From a bacterium Scap17 (GTDB taxonomy: Bacteria > Pseudomonadota > Gammaproteobacteria > Pseudomonadales > Halomonadaceae): DNA of 64,000 bases. The stretch is from assembly GCA_013376735.1 (NCBI GenBank), contig VINJ01000001.1, positions 1,736,001-1,800,000 on the forward strand, in the 5' to 3' direction. The notes beneath the pieces are model-generated. The model saw only the letters and a list, made by a program, of their open reading frames with translations, searched no databases and was not told the DNA's origin. Positions 53,032 to 62,141 of the stretch are shown piece after piece; the first letter of the stretch is position 1; the number at the start of each line of letters is the position of its first letter. Made by a program: the position numbers and the translations under genes.

Positions 53032-54423
53032 CTATTGCGCGAGCAGTGTCTCCAGCGCCTGGGCGACGCGCAGCAGCGCCACATCCTGCCCCTGAGGGCG
53101 CGACAGCATCAGGCCCAGCGGTTCCTCGTTCTGTGGTGCCGGCGCCGGAATCGAGATCGAGCTGGCATCCAGGTAGTTGAAGACGCTGGTGTTGCGCAGC
53201 GCGCGCTTGTTGAGCTGGGCGAAGAGCGCGCCATCCTGCTCCAGCAGGTCACGACGTGGGGCACGCATGGCAACGGTCGGCATCAGCACCGCATCGACAT
53301 CCTGCACCTGCTGAGCAAAGCGTTGCTGGATGGCAGTGCGCGGCCACAGGCGCGCCAGATATTCGCTGGAGGTGATGTCGCGCCCACCATTCAGGCGTTC
53401 GGCGATCAGCGGATCATACTGGGCTTCGTGGGCGGCCAGCAGTTCGTGATGCACGGCGGCCGCTTCCGGAATGACCAGGCCGCCGCGCTGGTTGATGGCG
53501 TAAGCGGCCTCGATGGCCTCGATCGGCGCACGCTGGAGGCGAACTCCCAGCCCTTCGAGCCGTTCCAGCAGGGCGGCGAAGTCGGCGGCCACATCGGCGT
53601 CCACTTCACTGACCAGCTCGCTCTCCGGCACCAGCAGCGTCAGCGGGCGAGTGAGCGGCGTCGGGTCAGCGACCTCACCGCTCAGGACTTCCCACAGGAG
53701 GCGACAGCAGGCGACGCTGGGCGCGATGGGGCCGATGCAGTCCAGGCTGGGTGACAGCGGGAAGGCGCCATCTCCCGGCACGCTGGCCTGTGACGGCTTG
53801 AAGCCCGTCAGGCCACAGAAGGCCGCCGGAATCCGCAGCGAGCCGCCGGTATCGCTGCCCAGGGTCGCAGCTGCCAGCCCGAAGGCGACGGAGGCGGCGC
53901 CGCCGGAGGTCGAGCCGCCGGTGATGCGCTCGCCATCGAAGGGGTTGGGCGGCGTGCCGACATGCGGGTTCAGGCCCAGGCCAGAGAACGCGAACTCGCT
54001 CATGCTGGTGCGGCCGGCATGCAGGATACCGGCGGCTTTCAGGCGGCTCAGCGCCACAGCGTCCTGATCGGCTGGTTGGCTTGCTGCCAGTGCCCGCGAG
54101 CCTGCCAGCGTCGTCATGTCGGTCTCGTCGAAGAGGTCCTTGATCGAGACCGGAACACCCCCCAGCGGCAACGACGTCGCCGCCGCCTTGAGTTGCTGCT
54201 GAGCGGCGGCCTGCACACTCATGCCAGCATCATCGCGGCTGATGATGCTGTGGCTGGCGCTCTCGCCCAGGGCCTGATGGCGCTCGGCAAGCACCGTGGC
54301 GGTCTGCTCGGGGCCGAAACTGCCTGTCTGATAGGCGGCCAGCAACTGCGTCAACGTGCGCTGGCGGGGCGAGCGCGCCCAGAATTCACGCGCCTGCTCA
54401 AGGCGCTTGTGCTCATCACTCAT
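53032..54423 (-). CDS. amidase (amidase-signature family, AtzF/allophanate-hydrolase-like)
   Basis: 463 aa. Triad residues: Lys in VSIKDLFDE near residue 93, Ser in GGSTSGGAASVA near 169, and nucleophile Ser in GSDTGGSLRIPAAFCG near 191. Starts within the DUF2848 stop (4-nt overlap), so it is translated together with it. Last gene of the seven-gene catabolic block with the TRAP importer. The family contains allophanate hydrolase and many amidases; here it may hydrolyse an imported amide. Confidence 0.9.
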   Translation of the reverse strand: MSDEHKRLEQAREFWARSPRQRTLTQLLAAYQTGSFGPEQTATVLAERHQALGESASHSIISRDDAGMSVQAAAQQQLKAAATSLPLGGVPVSIKDLFDETDMTTLAGSRALAASQPADQDAVALSRLKAAGILHAGRTSMSEFAFSGLGLNPHVGTPPNPFDGERITGGSTSGGAASVAFGLAAATLGSDTGGSLRIPAAFCGLTGFKPSQASVPGDGAFPLSPSLDCIGPIAPSVACCRLLWEVLSGEVADPTPLTRPLTLLVPESELVSEVDADVAADFAALLERLEGLGVRLQRAPIEAIEAAYAINQRGGLVIPEAAAVHHELLAAHEAQYDPLIAERLNGGRDITSSEYLARLWPRTAIQQRFAQQVQDVDAVLMPTVAMRAPRRDLLEQDGALFAQLNKRALRNTSVFNYLDASSISIPAPAPQNEEPLGLMLSRPQGQDVALLRVAQALETLLAQ

Positions 54424-55103
54424 GCCACCACCTCAAGTTCTTCCACCTCATAACGGTGCTCGATGCGACGACCGGTCTGCGGGTCGATCAGGCGCATGGT
54501 AAAGCTCGGGCTGGGGCGGATGCCACCGATCGCCGGCACGGTGCCGCACAGCAGCACGCTGTTGGGGGCCAGGCTGCCGTCCTTGGCGATACCGGCCGGC
54601 AGGCGCTCCATCAGGGTGGCGACCGGCAGCAGCTCAGCGAGAGTGCCCTGCTGATAGCGCACGGTCTTGCCGGCGTCTTCGATCTCGCTTTCGATCTCGA
54701 GGCTGTCCCAGTGGTCGATGACCTCACTGAGCTTCCAGGCGTGGCGGGCAATCGGCTTGGCGCACAGCTGCTTGGATTCGGCGACGCCGACGGCTTCGAG
54801 CTTGCGGTCGGTGTGGTCCGAGGCGATCGTCACCCACAGGGTGCCCTCGGCGTCGCTGACCAGACAGGTCTCGACCTCACCGGAGCCTTCGCCGCCGAGC
54901 ATCGCGACCTGTGAGGCCTGGGTCAGGGTCTCGCGGGTCACGCGGTAGAACAGCGGGGTCTGGGAGGGCGGCGCCACGCCCAGCAGCTTGAGCTCGTCGA
55001 TATGGTGCTGCACGCCCGCCTGGTCGCGTCCGGCCCAGCCGGCAATCGCGACGCGCTGGACATCAAGGGTGAATTCGCCGTTGTCATGGGTAAAGGTCAG
55101 CAT
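54420..55103 (-). CDS. DUF2848 family protein
   Basis: 227 aa; GGAG 8 nt before the ATG. Matches DUF2848 in length and pattern (GWAGRDQAGVQHHIDELKLLGVAPPSQTPLFYRV, VSDAEGTLWVTIASDHTDRKLEAVGVAESKQLCAKPIA, VLLCGTVPAIGGIRPSPSFTMRLIDP). It resembles the fumarylacetoacetate-hydrolase-like fold. Reaction unknown. Its fixed place between a TRAP importer and an amidase suggests it acts in the same pathway. Confidence 0.85.
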   Translation of the reverse strand: MLTFTHDNGEFTLDVQRVAIAGWAGRDQAGVQHHIDELKLLGVAPPSQTPLFYRVTRETLTQASQVAMLGGEGSGEVETCLVSDAEGTLWVTIASDHTDRKLEAVGVAESKQLCAKPIARHAWKLSEVIDHWDSLEIESEIEDAGKTVRYQQGTLAELLPVATLMERLPAGIAKDGSLAPNSVLLCGTVPAIGGIRPSPSFTMRLIDPQTGRRIEHRYEVEELEVVA

Positions 55104-55217
55104 GGGAATCGCTCCGTTATCGGGGGTTGTCGTTGTTCTGTGCAGGAAGTCTTGAGTGAACGGTGTTGCGCCAATGACACCTGCCGGCTTGCCAGCAGGT
55201 GCCTCGCAAAAGTGGAT

Positions 55218-56498
55218 TTACAGCGCCGAAGGCAGCCACAGCGCGATCTGCGGGAAGGCCACCAGCAGCGCGGCCATCACCAGCATCGCGCCCAGATACG
55301 GCAGGGTGCCGATGATGACGTCGGCGAAGGCTTCGCCACGCCGTGAGGCCTGCACGATGTAGAGGTTCAGGCCGACTGGCGGGGTGATCAGTGCCAGCTC
55401 GACGAACAGGATCATCACGATGCCGAACCACACTTTGTCGTAACCGGCCGCCGCGATCAGCGGAGTGACGATGGGGATGGTGATGACCATCAGCGACAGG
55501 GTCTCGATGAAGAAACCGAGCACGATGAACAGTGCGATCACCGCCATCAGCAGCGCGAAGGGCCCCAGGTCATAGGCCTCGAGCAGGCCGGTGACCTGCT
55601 GGACCATGCCGGAGGAGGCCAGCGCGAAGTTGAGGAAGGAGGCCGCCATGATGATGAACAGGATCATCGAGGTGGTCTTGACGGTGCCATCCAGCGCGCG
55701 GCTGATCATCGACAGATTCAGCGAGCGGTTGATGGCGGCGAGGCCCAGCGAGGCCAGCACGCCGATGGCGGCGGCTTCGGTCGGCGTCGCCCAGCCCAGA
55801 TAGATGGAGCCGACGATGACGATGAACAGCACCAGCAACGGCAGCAGGAATGACAGGCTCTTGATGCGTGTGCTCCAGCTGGCGCTCTGACGCGGGCCGC
55901 CCAGTGACGGCTTCCAGACACATAGCAGCAGCGAGGCCAGCATGAACAGCGCCGCCAGGCCGAGGCCCGGCACCAGGCCGGCCATGAACAGCTTCGGGAT
56001 GGAGGTCTCGGTCAGGAAGCCATAGACGATCAGGTTGATCGACGGCGGAATCAGGATGCCCAGGGTGCCGCCCGCGGCGATGCTGCCGCAGAACAGCTTG
56101 GCGTCATAACCGAGCTTCTTGCCCTGGGGAAGTGCCACGGTCGAGACCGTGGCCGCCGTGGCCACCGAGGAGCCGGAGGTCGCCGAGAACAGCGCCGAGG
56201 TGGTGATGTTGGCGTGCAGCAGGCCGCCTGGCAGCCACGACAGCCAGTGGTCCATGGCGCGGTAGGCCTTCTCGGCGATGCCGGCGCGCACGATGATCTC
56301 GCCCATCAGCACGAACAGCGGAATCGCGATCAGCAGGAAGGAGTCCGCGGCAGACCACAGGTTCTGGCCCAGCGCCTTGGTCAGCGGGAAGAAGGAATAG
56401 AACTGGTCGATCCCGAAGGCGAGCAGAAAGAGAGTGACCGCAACCGGAATGCCGGCCAGCAGCAGGGTGAGGATACCCACCGAAAGAAAGCCCAACAT
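55218..56498 (-). CDS. TRAP transporter large permease (DctM)
   Basis: 426 aa with about twelve membrane segments. DctM signatures: FLLIAIPLFVLMGEIIVRAGIAEKAYR, GGLLHANITTSALFSATSGSSVATAATVSTVALP, AGGTLGILIPPSINLIVYGFLTETSI, ATPTEAAAIGVLASL, LITPPVGLNLYIVQ. Overlaps the small-permease stop by one base (TGATG), with AAGGAG inside the upstream gene. Forms, with DctQ, the inner-membrane carrier that uses a sodium gradient to import the acid captured by DctP. Confidence 0.94.
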   Translation of the reverse strand: MLGFLSVGILTLLLAGIPVAVTLFLLAFGIDQFYSFFPLTKALGQNLWSAADSFLLIAIPLFVLMGEIIVRAGIAEKAYRAMDHWLSWLPGGLLHANITTSALFSATSGSSVATAATVSTVALPQGKKLGYDAKLFCGSIAAGGTLGILIPPSINLIVYGFLTETSIPKLFMAGLVPGLGLAALFMLASLLLCVWKPSLGGPRQSASWSTRIKSLSFLLPLLVLFIVIVGSIYLGWATPTEAAAIGVLASLGLAAINRSLNLSMISRALDGTVKTTSMILFIIMAASFLNFALASSGMVQQVTGLLEAYDLGPFALLMAVIALFIVLGFFIETLSLMVITIPIVTPLIAAAGYDKVWFGIVMILFVELALITPPVGLNLYIVQASRRGEAFADVIIGTLPYLGAMLVMAALLVAFPQIALWLPSAL

Positions 56499-57103
56499 CA
56501 GCGTGTCTCCTTGGTCGTGGAGGCCGCCTGGGCCAGAGCCCCTTCGCTTTCTCCGTGATCGGGGCCGGCCAGTGTCTCCAGCGTGGTGGTATCACGCAGA
56601 CAGGCGGCAACGAGAACGCGCAGTCCCAGCACGCTGGTGGTGATCGCGAACCAGGCATAACCGGACAACCACAGCAGCTGCGGAATCCACAGCGGCGTCG
56701 CCAGCGGGGTGTTGGCGGTGGAACCGTTGCTCAGCGACTTGCCGAGCACCGGCCAGGCATTGATCAGAATCACCCAGGCCACCAGGTTCAGCGCCAGCAT
56801 CGCGAGGATGTCCAGGGTGTGACGCGAGAAGGCCGGCAGCTTGCCGTGCACGACATCGATACGGATGTGGGCGCGCTCCATCAGGGTATGTGACAGACCC
56901 CACGCCGAGAGCATCGCCAGCACATAGCCGGCATATTCATGCACGCCGGGCAGCGGATGATTGAACAGTTGGCGCATGAGGATTTCCGCGCCGATGAAGA
57001 CCACGACGGCCAGTAACAACAGGCCCATCAGGCGTGCGGCGTGGCGCGATATCGCGCGTGTCAGGGACACGAGGACATCGAGTGCGTGAAGGAAGGAATT
57101 CAT
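56498..57103 (-). CDS. TRAP transporter small permease (DctQ)
   Basis: 201 aa from the ATG at 57103 (AGGA 8 nt upstream). Four membrane segments, with the typical LLLLAVVVFIGAEILMRQLF and GVHEYAGYVLAMLSAWGLSHTLMERAHIRIDVV. The ~40-residue C-terminal tail is hydrophilic. One-base overlap with dctM. A long hairpin lies between it and the upstream binding-protein gene. Confidence 0.9.
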   Translation of the reverse strand: MNSFLHALDVLVSLTRAISRHAARLMGLLLLAVVVFIGAEILMRQLFNHPLPGVHEYAGYVLAMLSAWGLSHTLMERAHIRIDVVHGKLPAFSRHTLDILAMLALNLVAWVILINAWPVLGKSLSNGSTANTPLATPLWIPQLLWLSGYAWFAITTSVLGLRVLVAACLRDTTTLETLAGPDHGESEGALAQAASTTKETR

Positions 57104-57223
57104 GAGTCGGGTCCTGCTGGGGCGCTGAACGACGCTGATCCGTGCCAATCAGGCGAGGTGCAGGCGTTCAGCGCCGTGTCTCTGGGGAGCATGTCTGCCG
57201 TATCCGGGCAGGGCGGGGCTATC

Positions 57224-57261
57224 GGCACCTGCTCGCGAACAGGCTTCGGTGAGCAGGTGCC
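57224..57261 (-). terminator. hairpin between dctP and dctQ (attenuation or mRNA-processing element)
   Basis: Perfect 11-bp stem GGCACCTGCTC with a 16-nt loop, 7 bp after the dctP stop on the minus strand and about 120 bp before dctQ. No T run. Such structures often keep the binding protein at higher levels than the permeases. Confidence 0.65.
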
Positions 57262-57267
57262 GCTGGA

Positions 57268-58314
57268 TCACTCCGCGCTAGCGGTCAGGCCGACGACCTT
57301 GCCGACGCTCTCGTTCCAGGTCTTGCGCGTCTCGGCATCGACACGCGTCGCCCAGGCAGGCAGGACGGTGTCTTCGAGCGCCGCACGTGCGCGCTTGGCG
57401 TCGTCATCGCTGAAGTCGACCAGCGTCATGTCGGCGCTCTTGCCCAGCGGGCAATCGCCTTCGCCGGTCAGGCAGGCCACGCCACGTGCGGTCTCGCCAC
57501 GCGCGTTTTCCCACACCGGCGCGGTGAACTCGCTATCCACCTGTTGCTGGATCAGGGTCTGGGTCTCGGCACCCAGGCCCTGCCACTTGTCCTGATTGAT
57601 GGCGGTGATCACGTAATCCCAGCCACCCAGCGGCAGTGGCATCAGGTGGCTGGACACTTCATGCCAGCCGGCGCTGTAGCCGGAGAGCGAACCGGTGACG
57701 GCGCAGTCGATGACGCCACGCTCTAGGGAGCCGGGCACCTCGTTGAAGGCGATGTTGAGGCTCTGTGCGCCCAGCGCCTCGATGAACTCACCGGTGGAGC
57801 GGCCGCTGGCACGCACCTTCTTGTCCTGCAGGTCATCGAGCCCTTCGATCGGGGTATTGCAGAACAGCACCTGGGCCGGATACGGCACGATCGCCAGCAC
57901 GTGGCTGTTGAAGCGCTTGTTCATGGTGGACTCCGCCAGGGGGCGGAAGGCCTCGGCGACCTTCTGCGCTTTCTCGGCAGTGGGGGCCATCATCGGCAGG
58001 TCCAGCCCCTCGAGTTCCGGCGCATCGGACACGGTGTAGTCGGCCACGGTCATGCCGACATCGAAGACACCATCGCCCAGATAGCGATAGACGTCAGAGC
58101 CGGGGATGCCCATCTGATCGAAGGTGGTCACCTGGGTGCTGAGTTCACCGCTGCTGGCGGCCGGGAGGGTCTCGCTCCAGAACGGCTTCTCGAACTGACG
58201 GTTGAGCTCCAGGCTGCTCCAGCTGCCTACCACGTTGAGGGTATCGGCAGCATTGGCGCTACCGGCGGCGGCGAGTGCGAGACCAAGGGCGGAGAGGGCA
58301 AAACGTGTCTTCAT
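57268..58314 (-). CDS. TRAP transporter substrate-binding protein (DctP)
   Basis: 348 aa from the ATG at 58314 (GGTGA upstream); an ATG at 58326 would add four residues. Signal peptide MKTRFALSALGLALAAAGSANA. Mature DctP features: NVVGSWSSLELNRQFEKPFW, GIPGSDVYRYLGDGVFDVGMTV, KKVRASGRSTGEFIEALGA (carboxylate-binding Arg), LERGVIDCAVTGSLSG. Belongs to the periplasmic part of the importer encoded next. The ligand is unknown; a carboxylate is expected from the conserved Arg. Confidence 0.92.
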   Translation of the reverse strand: MKTRFALSALGLALAAAGSANAADTLNVVGSWSSLELNRQFEKPFWSETLPAASSGELSTQVTTFDQMGIPGSDVYRYLGDGVFDVGMTVADYTVSDAPELEGLDLPMMAPTAEKAQKVAEAFRPLAESTMNKRFNSHVLAIVPYPAQVLFCNTPIEGLDDLQDKKVRASGRSTGEFIEALGAQSLNIAFNEVPGSLERGVIDCAVTGSLSGYSAGWHEVSSHLMPLPLGGWDYVITAINQDKWQGLGAETQTLIQQQVDSEFTAPVWENARGETARGVACLTGEGDCPLGKSADMTLVDFSDDDAKRARAALEDTVLPAWATRVDAETRKTWNESVGKVVGLTASAE

Positions 58315-58406
58315 GGGAATCACCATTGTTGTTGTGCATCTGGTGTTATCGAAAGAATCTGGCGGTCTTGTCTGTTGCGGAGCAGGTCCGTGGCTCCCAC
58401 AAGCGG

Positions 58407-59207
58407 TCATCCGTATTTGAGGCGATGATTGGGGATATCGGTAATCAGCATGTGGCCCGGGCTATGCGCGATCGCCAATGGCAGTCGGGCATTCTCCAGC
58501 GCCAGTTGTGGCGTGACGCCACAGGCCCAGAACACCGGCATGTCACCTGTCTCAAGCGTAGGCGCATCGCCGAAGTCGGGACTTTCGATATCGGAAATAC
58601 CGATCAAGGCGGGGTCGCCCAGATGGACGGGGGCACCGTGCACACGAGGCATGTCGGTGGTGATCTGGATCGCGCGAATGGCGTGCGCCGCCGACATCGG
58701 GCGCAGGGATACCACCAGGTTGCCGTGGAAGCGCCCGGCACTGATCAGCGGGATATTGGTGCGATACATCGGCACGTTGCGCTTGAGGCGCGTATGGCGA
58801 ACCTCGACACCCTCGTTGAGCAGCGCCTCTTCGAACGAGAACGAGCAGCCGATGGAAAACGCCACGAAATCGTTCTGCCACAGGGCGGCGATATCCTCGC
58901 GCGTTTCCTCAAGCTTGCCGTGACGGTAGATGTGATAGGCCGGCAGGTCGTGGCGCAGGTCGATGTTATCACCGAGCCCTGTCGGGGCGGGAGAACCGAT
59001 GGCCGTGACATCCAGCAACGGGCAGGCCTTGGGGTTGGCTTGGCAGAATTGCAGAAATTCGCCGGCAGCCTCGGCTGGCAGGATGATCAGGTTGGTCTGA
59101 GCGTAGCCGGCAGCGATACCGCTGGTGTGGCTGGCCCAATGACCGCTGCGGATCTGCTCGCGCGCCTCGCGGGGGGACGACGCGGCACTGAGAAGTGTCT
59201 GGAGCAT
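58407..59207 (-). CDS. putative hydro-lyase / D-glutamate cyclase-like protein (DUF1445)
   Basis: 266 aa. Family features: REQIRSGHWASHTSGIAAGYAQTNLIILP, DVTAIGSPAPTGLGDNIDLRHDLPAYHIYRHGKL, DFVAFSIGCSFSFEEALLNEGVEVRHTRLKRNVPMYRTNIP, SPGHMLITDI at the end. A mitochondrial relative converts D-glutamate to 5-oxo-D-proline. First structural gene after the regulator; starts about 215 bp from the LysR gene and runs towards the TRAP genes. The reaction here is not known. Confidence 0.87.
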   Translation of the reverse strand: MLQTLLSAASSPREAREQIRSGHWASHTSGIAAGYAQTNLIILPAEAAGEFLQFCQANPKACPLLDVTAIGSPAPTGLGDNIDLRHDLPAYHIYRHGKLEETREDIAALWQNDFVAFSIGCSFSFEEALLNEGVEVRHTRLKRNVPMYRTNIPLISAGRFHGNLVVSLRPMSAAHAIRAIQITTDMPRVHGAPVHLGDPALIGISDIESPDFGDAPTLETGDMPVFWACGVTPQLALENARLPLAIAHSPGHMLITDIPNHRLKYG

Positions 59208-59422
59208 CGTGGGGGCTTCTTGTGAAGTTGTTGTTGTCTGTCTTCACCATAAGAAGCGCACCCGGATAAATCCAATCGATTTTTGTCGAGTCAAGGCATC
59301 GGAAATTCCTTTCATGTGGTGTGTGAAATGGCCCGTCGCAGGCCCGCGAGACGTGAGCGAGACAGGAAAAGTGGGAGCAGGAACATGGGGAATGCGAGAG
59401 CGTCGTTGGCAGATAGCGAAGC

Positions 59423-60325
59423 TCAGGACAGACGTGAATGCGCCTCCTGATCCTGGCGGGCTATCTCGATGGCAAGCTCGCAGACCCCTTCGGCGAGGGC
59501 GCTTTCCATATGGGTCGGCCAGGAGGCGGTGAAGGTCAGTTCTGGCAGGTCGCAGGGCAGGCTGAGCAGGGTGCCCTGGCGGATTTCCTCGGCGACGATG
59601 CGCGGCGGGATGGCGCCGACGCCGAGGCCATCCAGCGTCATGCGCACGATGGTCCATAGCGAGCTTGAACAATGCAGCTTCACGTCATCGAGTCCCATCT
59701 GGTGCAGCATGGAGCCAAGTTCATGGTGGGGTCGACTGTTGCGGGCAAACGAGATCAGCGGCAGAGAATTCAGGCGCCGCAACGAGAAGTTGTCTTCGGT
59801 GAAGCCCAGCGCGGGACTGATCACGAAGCCCATCGTGTAGTTGCAGAGAAAACGATTGAGCACGCTCTCTGCCGTCACCGGCCCCATCAGAAAGGCGAGG
59901 TCGATATCGCCGGCGGTGAGCATGGCGGCAAGCCCCGGGGAGCTGTCGACCTCGAGTTCCAGCGTGAGGTCCGGATAGCGGCGCGCCAGTTCGGCCAGAA
60001 ACCCGGGCAGCCAGCTATGCGCGACGGTCTCGACGACGCCCAGTCGCAGCACGCCCTGGAAGGGCGTATTCAACTCCATCATGGACAGCGCTTTCTGGCG
60101 CGCCTCCAGCAACGCCTCGGCGTGGCGATAGAATTCGCGCCCCTTGAGCGTCGGCTGTACCGGTCGGCGAGTGCGCTCCAGCAGGCGGGTCTCCAGCGTG
60201 GTTTCCAGCTTGTTGATGCGTTCGGAAATCGAGGGCTGGGTTAGATGCAGGTGCTGAGCGGCCAGCCGGAACGACCCCAGGCGCGTGATCCACACGAAGG
60301 CTTCCACTTCCTTGAAATCGAACAT
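59423..60325 (-). CDS. LysR-family regulator of the TRAP/amidase block
   Basis: 300 aa from the ATG at 60325 (AGGA 7 nt upstream). LysR helix-turn-helix: FVWITRLGSFRLAAQHLHLTQPSISERINKLETTLETRLLERTRRPVQPTLKG. Effector domain with MGPVTAESVLNRFLCNYTMGFVISPALG. Same direction as, and upstream of, the hydro-lyase and TRAP genes, so it probably regulates them; a co-directional rather than divergent setting is somewhat less usual for LysR genes. Confidence 0.92.
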   Translation of the reverse strand: MFDFKEVEAFVWITRLGSFRLAAQHLHLTQPSISERINKLETTLETRLLERTRRPVQPTLKGREFYRHAEALLEARQKALSMMELNTPFQGVLRLGVVETVAHSWLPGFLAELARRYPDLTLELEVDSSPGLAAMLTAGDIDLAFLMGPVTAESVLNRFLCNYTMGFVISPALGFTEDNFSLRRLNSLPLISFARNSRPHHELGSMLHQMGLDDVKLHCSSSLWTIVRMTLDGLGVGAIPPRIVAEEIRQGTLLSLPCDLPELTFTASWPTHMESALAEGVCELAIEIARQDQEAHSRLS

Positions 60326-60464
60326 GGCCAGATCCTGTCTCAATGGATGATGCAACCCTGGGCCTACACTACCATTCGTTGAGAAATTGCGTTCCCTGCT
60401 GCTTGTGTTCCGGTACGATGTGAGGCATCAAGAGATGGTTGATTTTCATGAAAAAGGAATGATG

Positions 60465-60650
60465 ATGAAGTCTAGCGTGCGAGTTGTCAGCCTGGTGATG
60501 CTGAGTGCCCTTTTCGTGGCAGGGTGCAGTTATACACCGGCGCGGATCGATGCCGAGCCAATCATCGAGATCGGTGATGGACACCATGACCACAAGCGGG
60601 GAGGCGGTGACTTCTGCCCGCCGGGGCAGGCCAAGAAAGGTAACTGCTGA
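60465..60650 (+). CDS. small lipoprotein
   Basis: 61 aa. Three ATG triplets follow each other (60459, 60462, 60465); the last is best spaced from AAGGA (60454-60458). Short hydrophobic leader RVVSLVMLSALFVAGC with lipobox VAGC (Cys22). The mature chain is hydrophilic with HHDHK and two Cys near the end (FCPPGQAKKGNC). No family recognised. It is probably a periplasm-facing lipoprotein. Confidence 0.75.
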   Translation: MKSSVRVVSLVMLSALFVAGCSYTPARIDAEPIIEIGDGHHDHKRGGGDFCPPGQAKKGNC

Positions 60651-60664
60651 TCACGTTGAACCAG

Positions 60665-60691
60665 AAGGAGCCGCTCATGCGGCTCCTTTTT
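60665..60691 (+). terminator. rho-independent terminator
   Basis: 10-bp stem AAGGAGCCGC, loop TCAT, followed by TTTTT; 14 bp after the small lipoprotein gene. Confidence 0.88.
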
Positions 60692-60803
60692 CGTTGTCGA
60701 TCGCTTCCCGATATGGGCCTCTGGAGTCGCTCGGTCTGCAAGGATATCCTGCGTGATCCGAGTCTTGCCTCTTCCTCCACTGCTGCTGGCGGGTACTGTC
60801 TCC

Positions 60804-61733
60804 ATGCTCAATCCCAAGGCGCTGACGGCGCTGAATGAAATCATCCGCCGGGGCTCACTGCGGCGCGCGGCGAGGCATCTGAATCTTGACCCTTCGGCGG
60901 TGAGCCGCCAGATCAAGCAGCTGGAAGAAGAGGTAGGTGTCGCGTTGTGCGAGCGCAGCGAGACGGGCATGCGCGCCACCCAGGCCGGGGTGTTGTTGCT
61001 TGATCACTTTCATCGCCAGCAGGCGGCGGAGGCGGCAGCGCTCTCGCAGCTGAGCGCCTTGCAGGGCCTGCGCAGTGGTGAGGTGAGAATCGCGGTGGGC
61101 GAAGGCTTCATTGCCGATCTGATCTCGCTGCCGTTGCAGAGCTTCATGGCACGTCATCCCGGCATCGAGGTCGTGGTGCGCATGGCGGGGGTGAATGAGG
61201 CGACTGAGCTGTTGCGCGACTTCGAGGTGGATATCGCGCTGCTCTACGCCCCGCCTGTCGATCCGATTCTTTGCTGTCATGTGGAGACCTGCCAGCCGTT
61301 GGATCTGATCGTGCCGGCGGAGCATCCGCTACTCGAGATCGCAGAGCCGTTGACGCTTTCGCAGGTGGCGCAATGGCCGCTGGCGCTGATCGATGAATGT
61401 ACCGGCATGCGTCAGATGGTCAATCAGGCGGCGCAGCAGGAGCGGGTCTCGCTGCGCGCGCAGTTGCGCACCAATTCTGTGTCGGTGCTCAAGAATTTCG
61501 TGCGTTCGGGGATCGGCGTGACCTTCATGCCGGAGTTGAGCGTGGTGGAGGAGCTGCGGCGCGGCGATATCTGCCTGCTGCCGATGCAGCACCCCGCGCT
61601 GGCGACGACCCGTGCGCAGATGTGTACGCGGCGTGGGCGCGAGATGACCGTCGCCGTCGAGGCCTGCATCACCCATCTTCAGCAGGGCCTGCGATTCTTT
61701 ACCGCGGATGCGCCACGCCTGCTGGGCAAGTGA
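60804..61733 (+). CDS. LysR-family regulator of the second TRAP operon
   Basis: 309 aa from the ATG at 60804, which opens directly into the helix-turn-helix (LNPKALTALNEIIRRGSLRRAARHLNLDPSAVSRQIKQLEEEVGVALCERS). A GTG at 60753 has a better ribosome-binding site (AAGGA, 8 nt) and would add 17 mostly hydrophobic residues; both are possible. Effector domain present. It lies upstream of, and co-directional with, the DctP gene starting at 62142. Confidence 0.88.
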   Translation: MLNPKALTALNEIIRRGSLRRAARHLNLDPSAVSRQIKQLEEEVGVALCERSETGMRATQAGVLLLDHFHRQQAAEAAALSQLSALQGLRSGEVRIAVGEGFIADLISLPLQSFMARHPGIEVVVRMAGVNEATELLRDFEVDIALLYAPPVDPILCCHVETCQPLDLIVPAEHPLLEIAEPLTLSQVAQWPLALIDECTGMRQMVNQAAQQERVSLRAQLRTNSVSVLKNFVRSGIGVTFMPELSVVEELRRGDICLLPMQHPALATTRAQMCTRRGREMTVAVEACITHLQQGLRFFTADAPRLLGK

Positions 61734-61768
61734 CGTTCGACAAGTGCCATTCGCCACGTGACATTCAA
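61727..61768 (+). repeat. 14-bp degenerate tandem repeat, 3 copies, over the LysR stop codon
   Basis: CAAGTGACGTTCGA, CAAGTGCCATTCGC, CACGTGACATTCAA. The native TGA is in copy 1 and a second TGA in copy 3. Confidence 0.75.
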
Positions 61769-62141
61769 GCAGCATCGCTCTACGCACAGGCCAGGGTATC
61801 GGTGCTGACGGGTGCTTGTTCAGCTCTATCTCCTCACACAACTATCCCATTGCACAGGCCATTCTCTCGCTCAGTGCAGCATGTCACAGAACGTCCCGAC
61901 TGCCCCGTACAGCCCATGTTGGCGGGGCAGTTGTCGTCAGGCAGCGCACTATTCAGGCGCTTTTTCAGGTGTGGACGAAAAAACAACACACTGGCGATTG
62001 ATTAGTCTACAGCGGCAACGCTACTTTCGATGTGTGAAGGCGAAAGTCCCTCACCTTGACTGGCCGCAGGGCCACACTGACAAAGGCGGCGTCACTCCCG
62101 CCGCATACAACGAATATTTACAACAACAAAAGGGAATCCAC
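61769..62141. promoter_or_regulatory. intergenic region between LysR and the second dctP
   Basis: About 370 bp. It contains the hairpin at 61899-61931 and, after it, the presumed promoter and leader of the TRAP operon. No gene is recognised. Confidence 0.4.
61899..61931 (+). terminator. possible terminator of the LysR gene
   Basis: 9-bp stem ACTGCCCCG with its complement CGGGGCAGT and a TTGTCG-type tail, 166 bp after the LysR stop. Confidence 0.45.

Noticed and set aside
58275-59225. 316-codon frame on plus across dctP and the DUF1445 gene
   Set aside because: Spans two genuine minus-strand genes and shows typical antisense composition.
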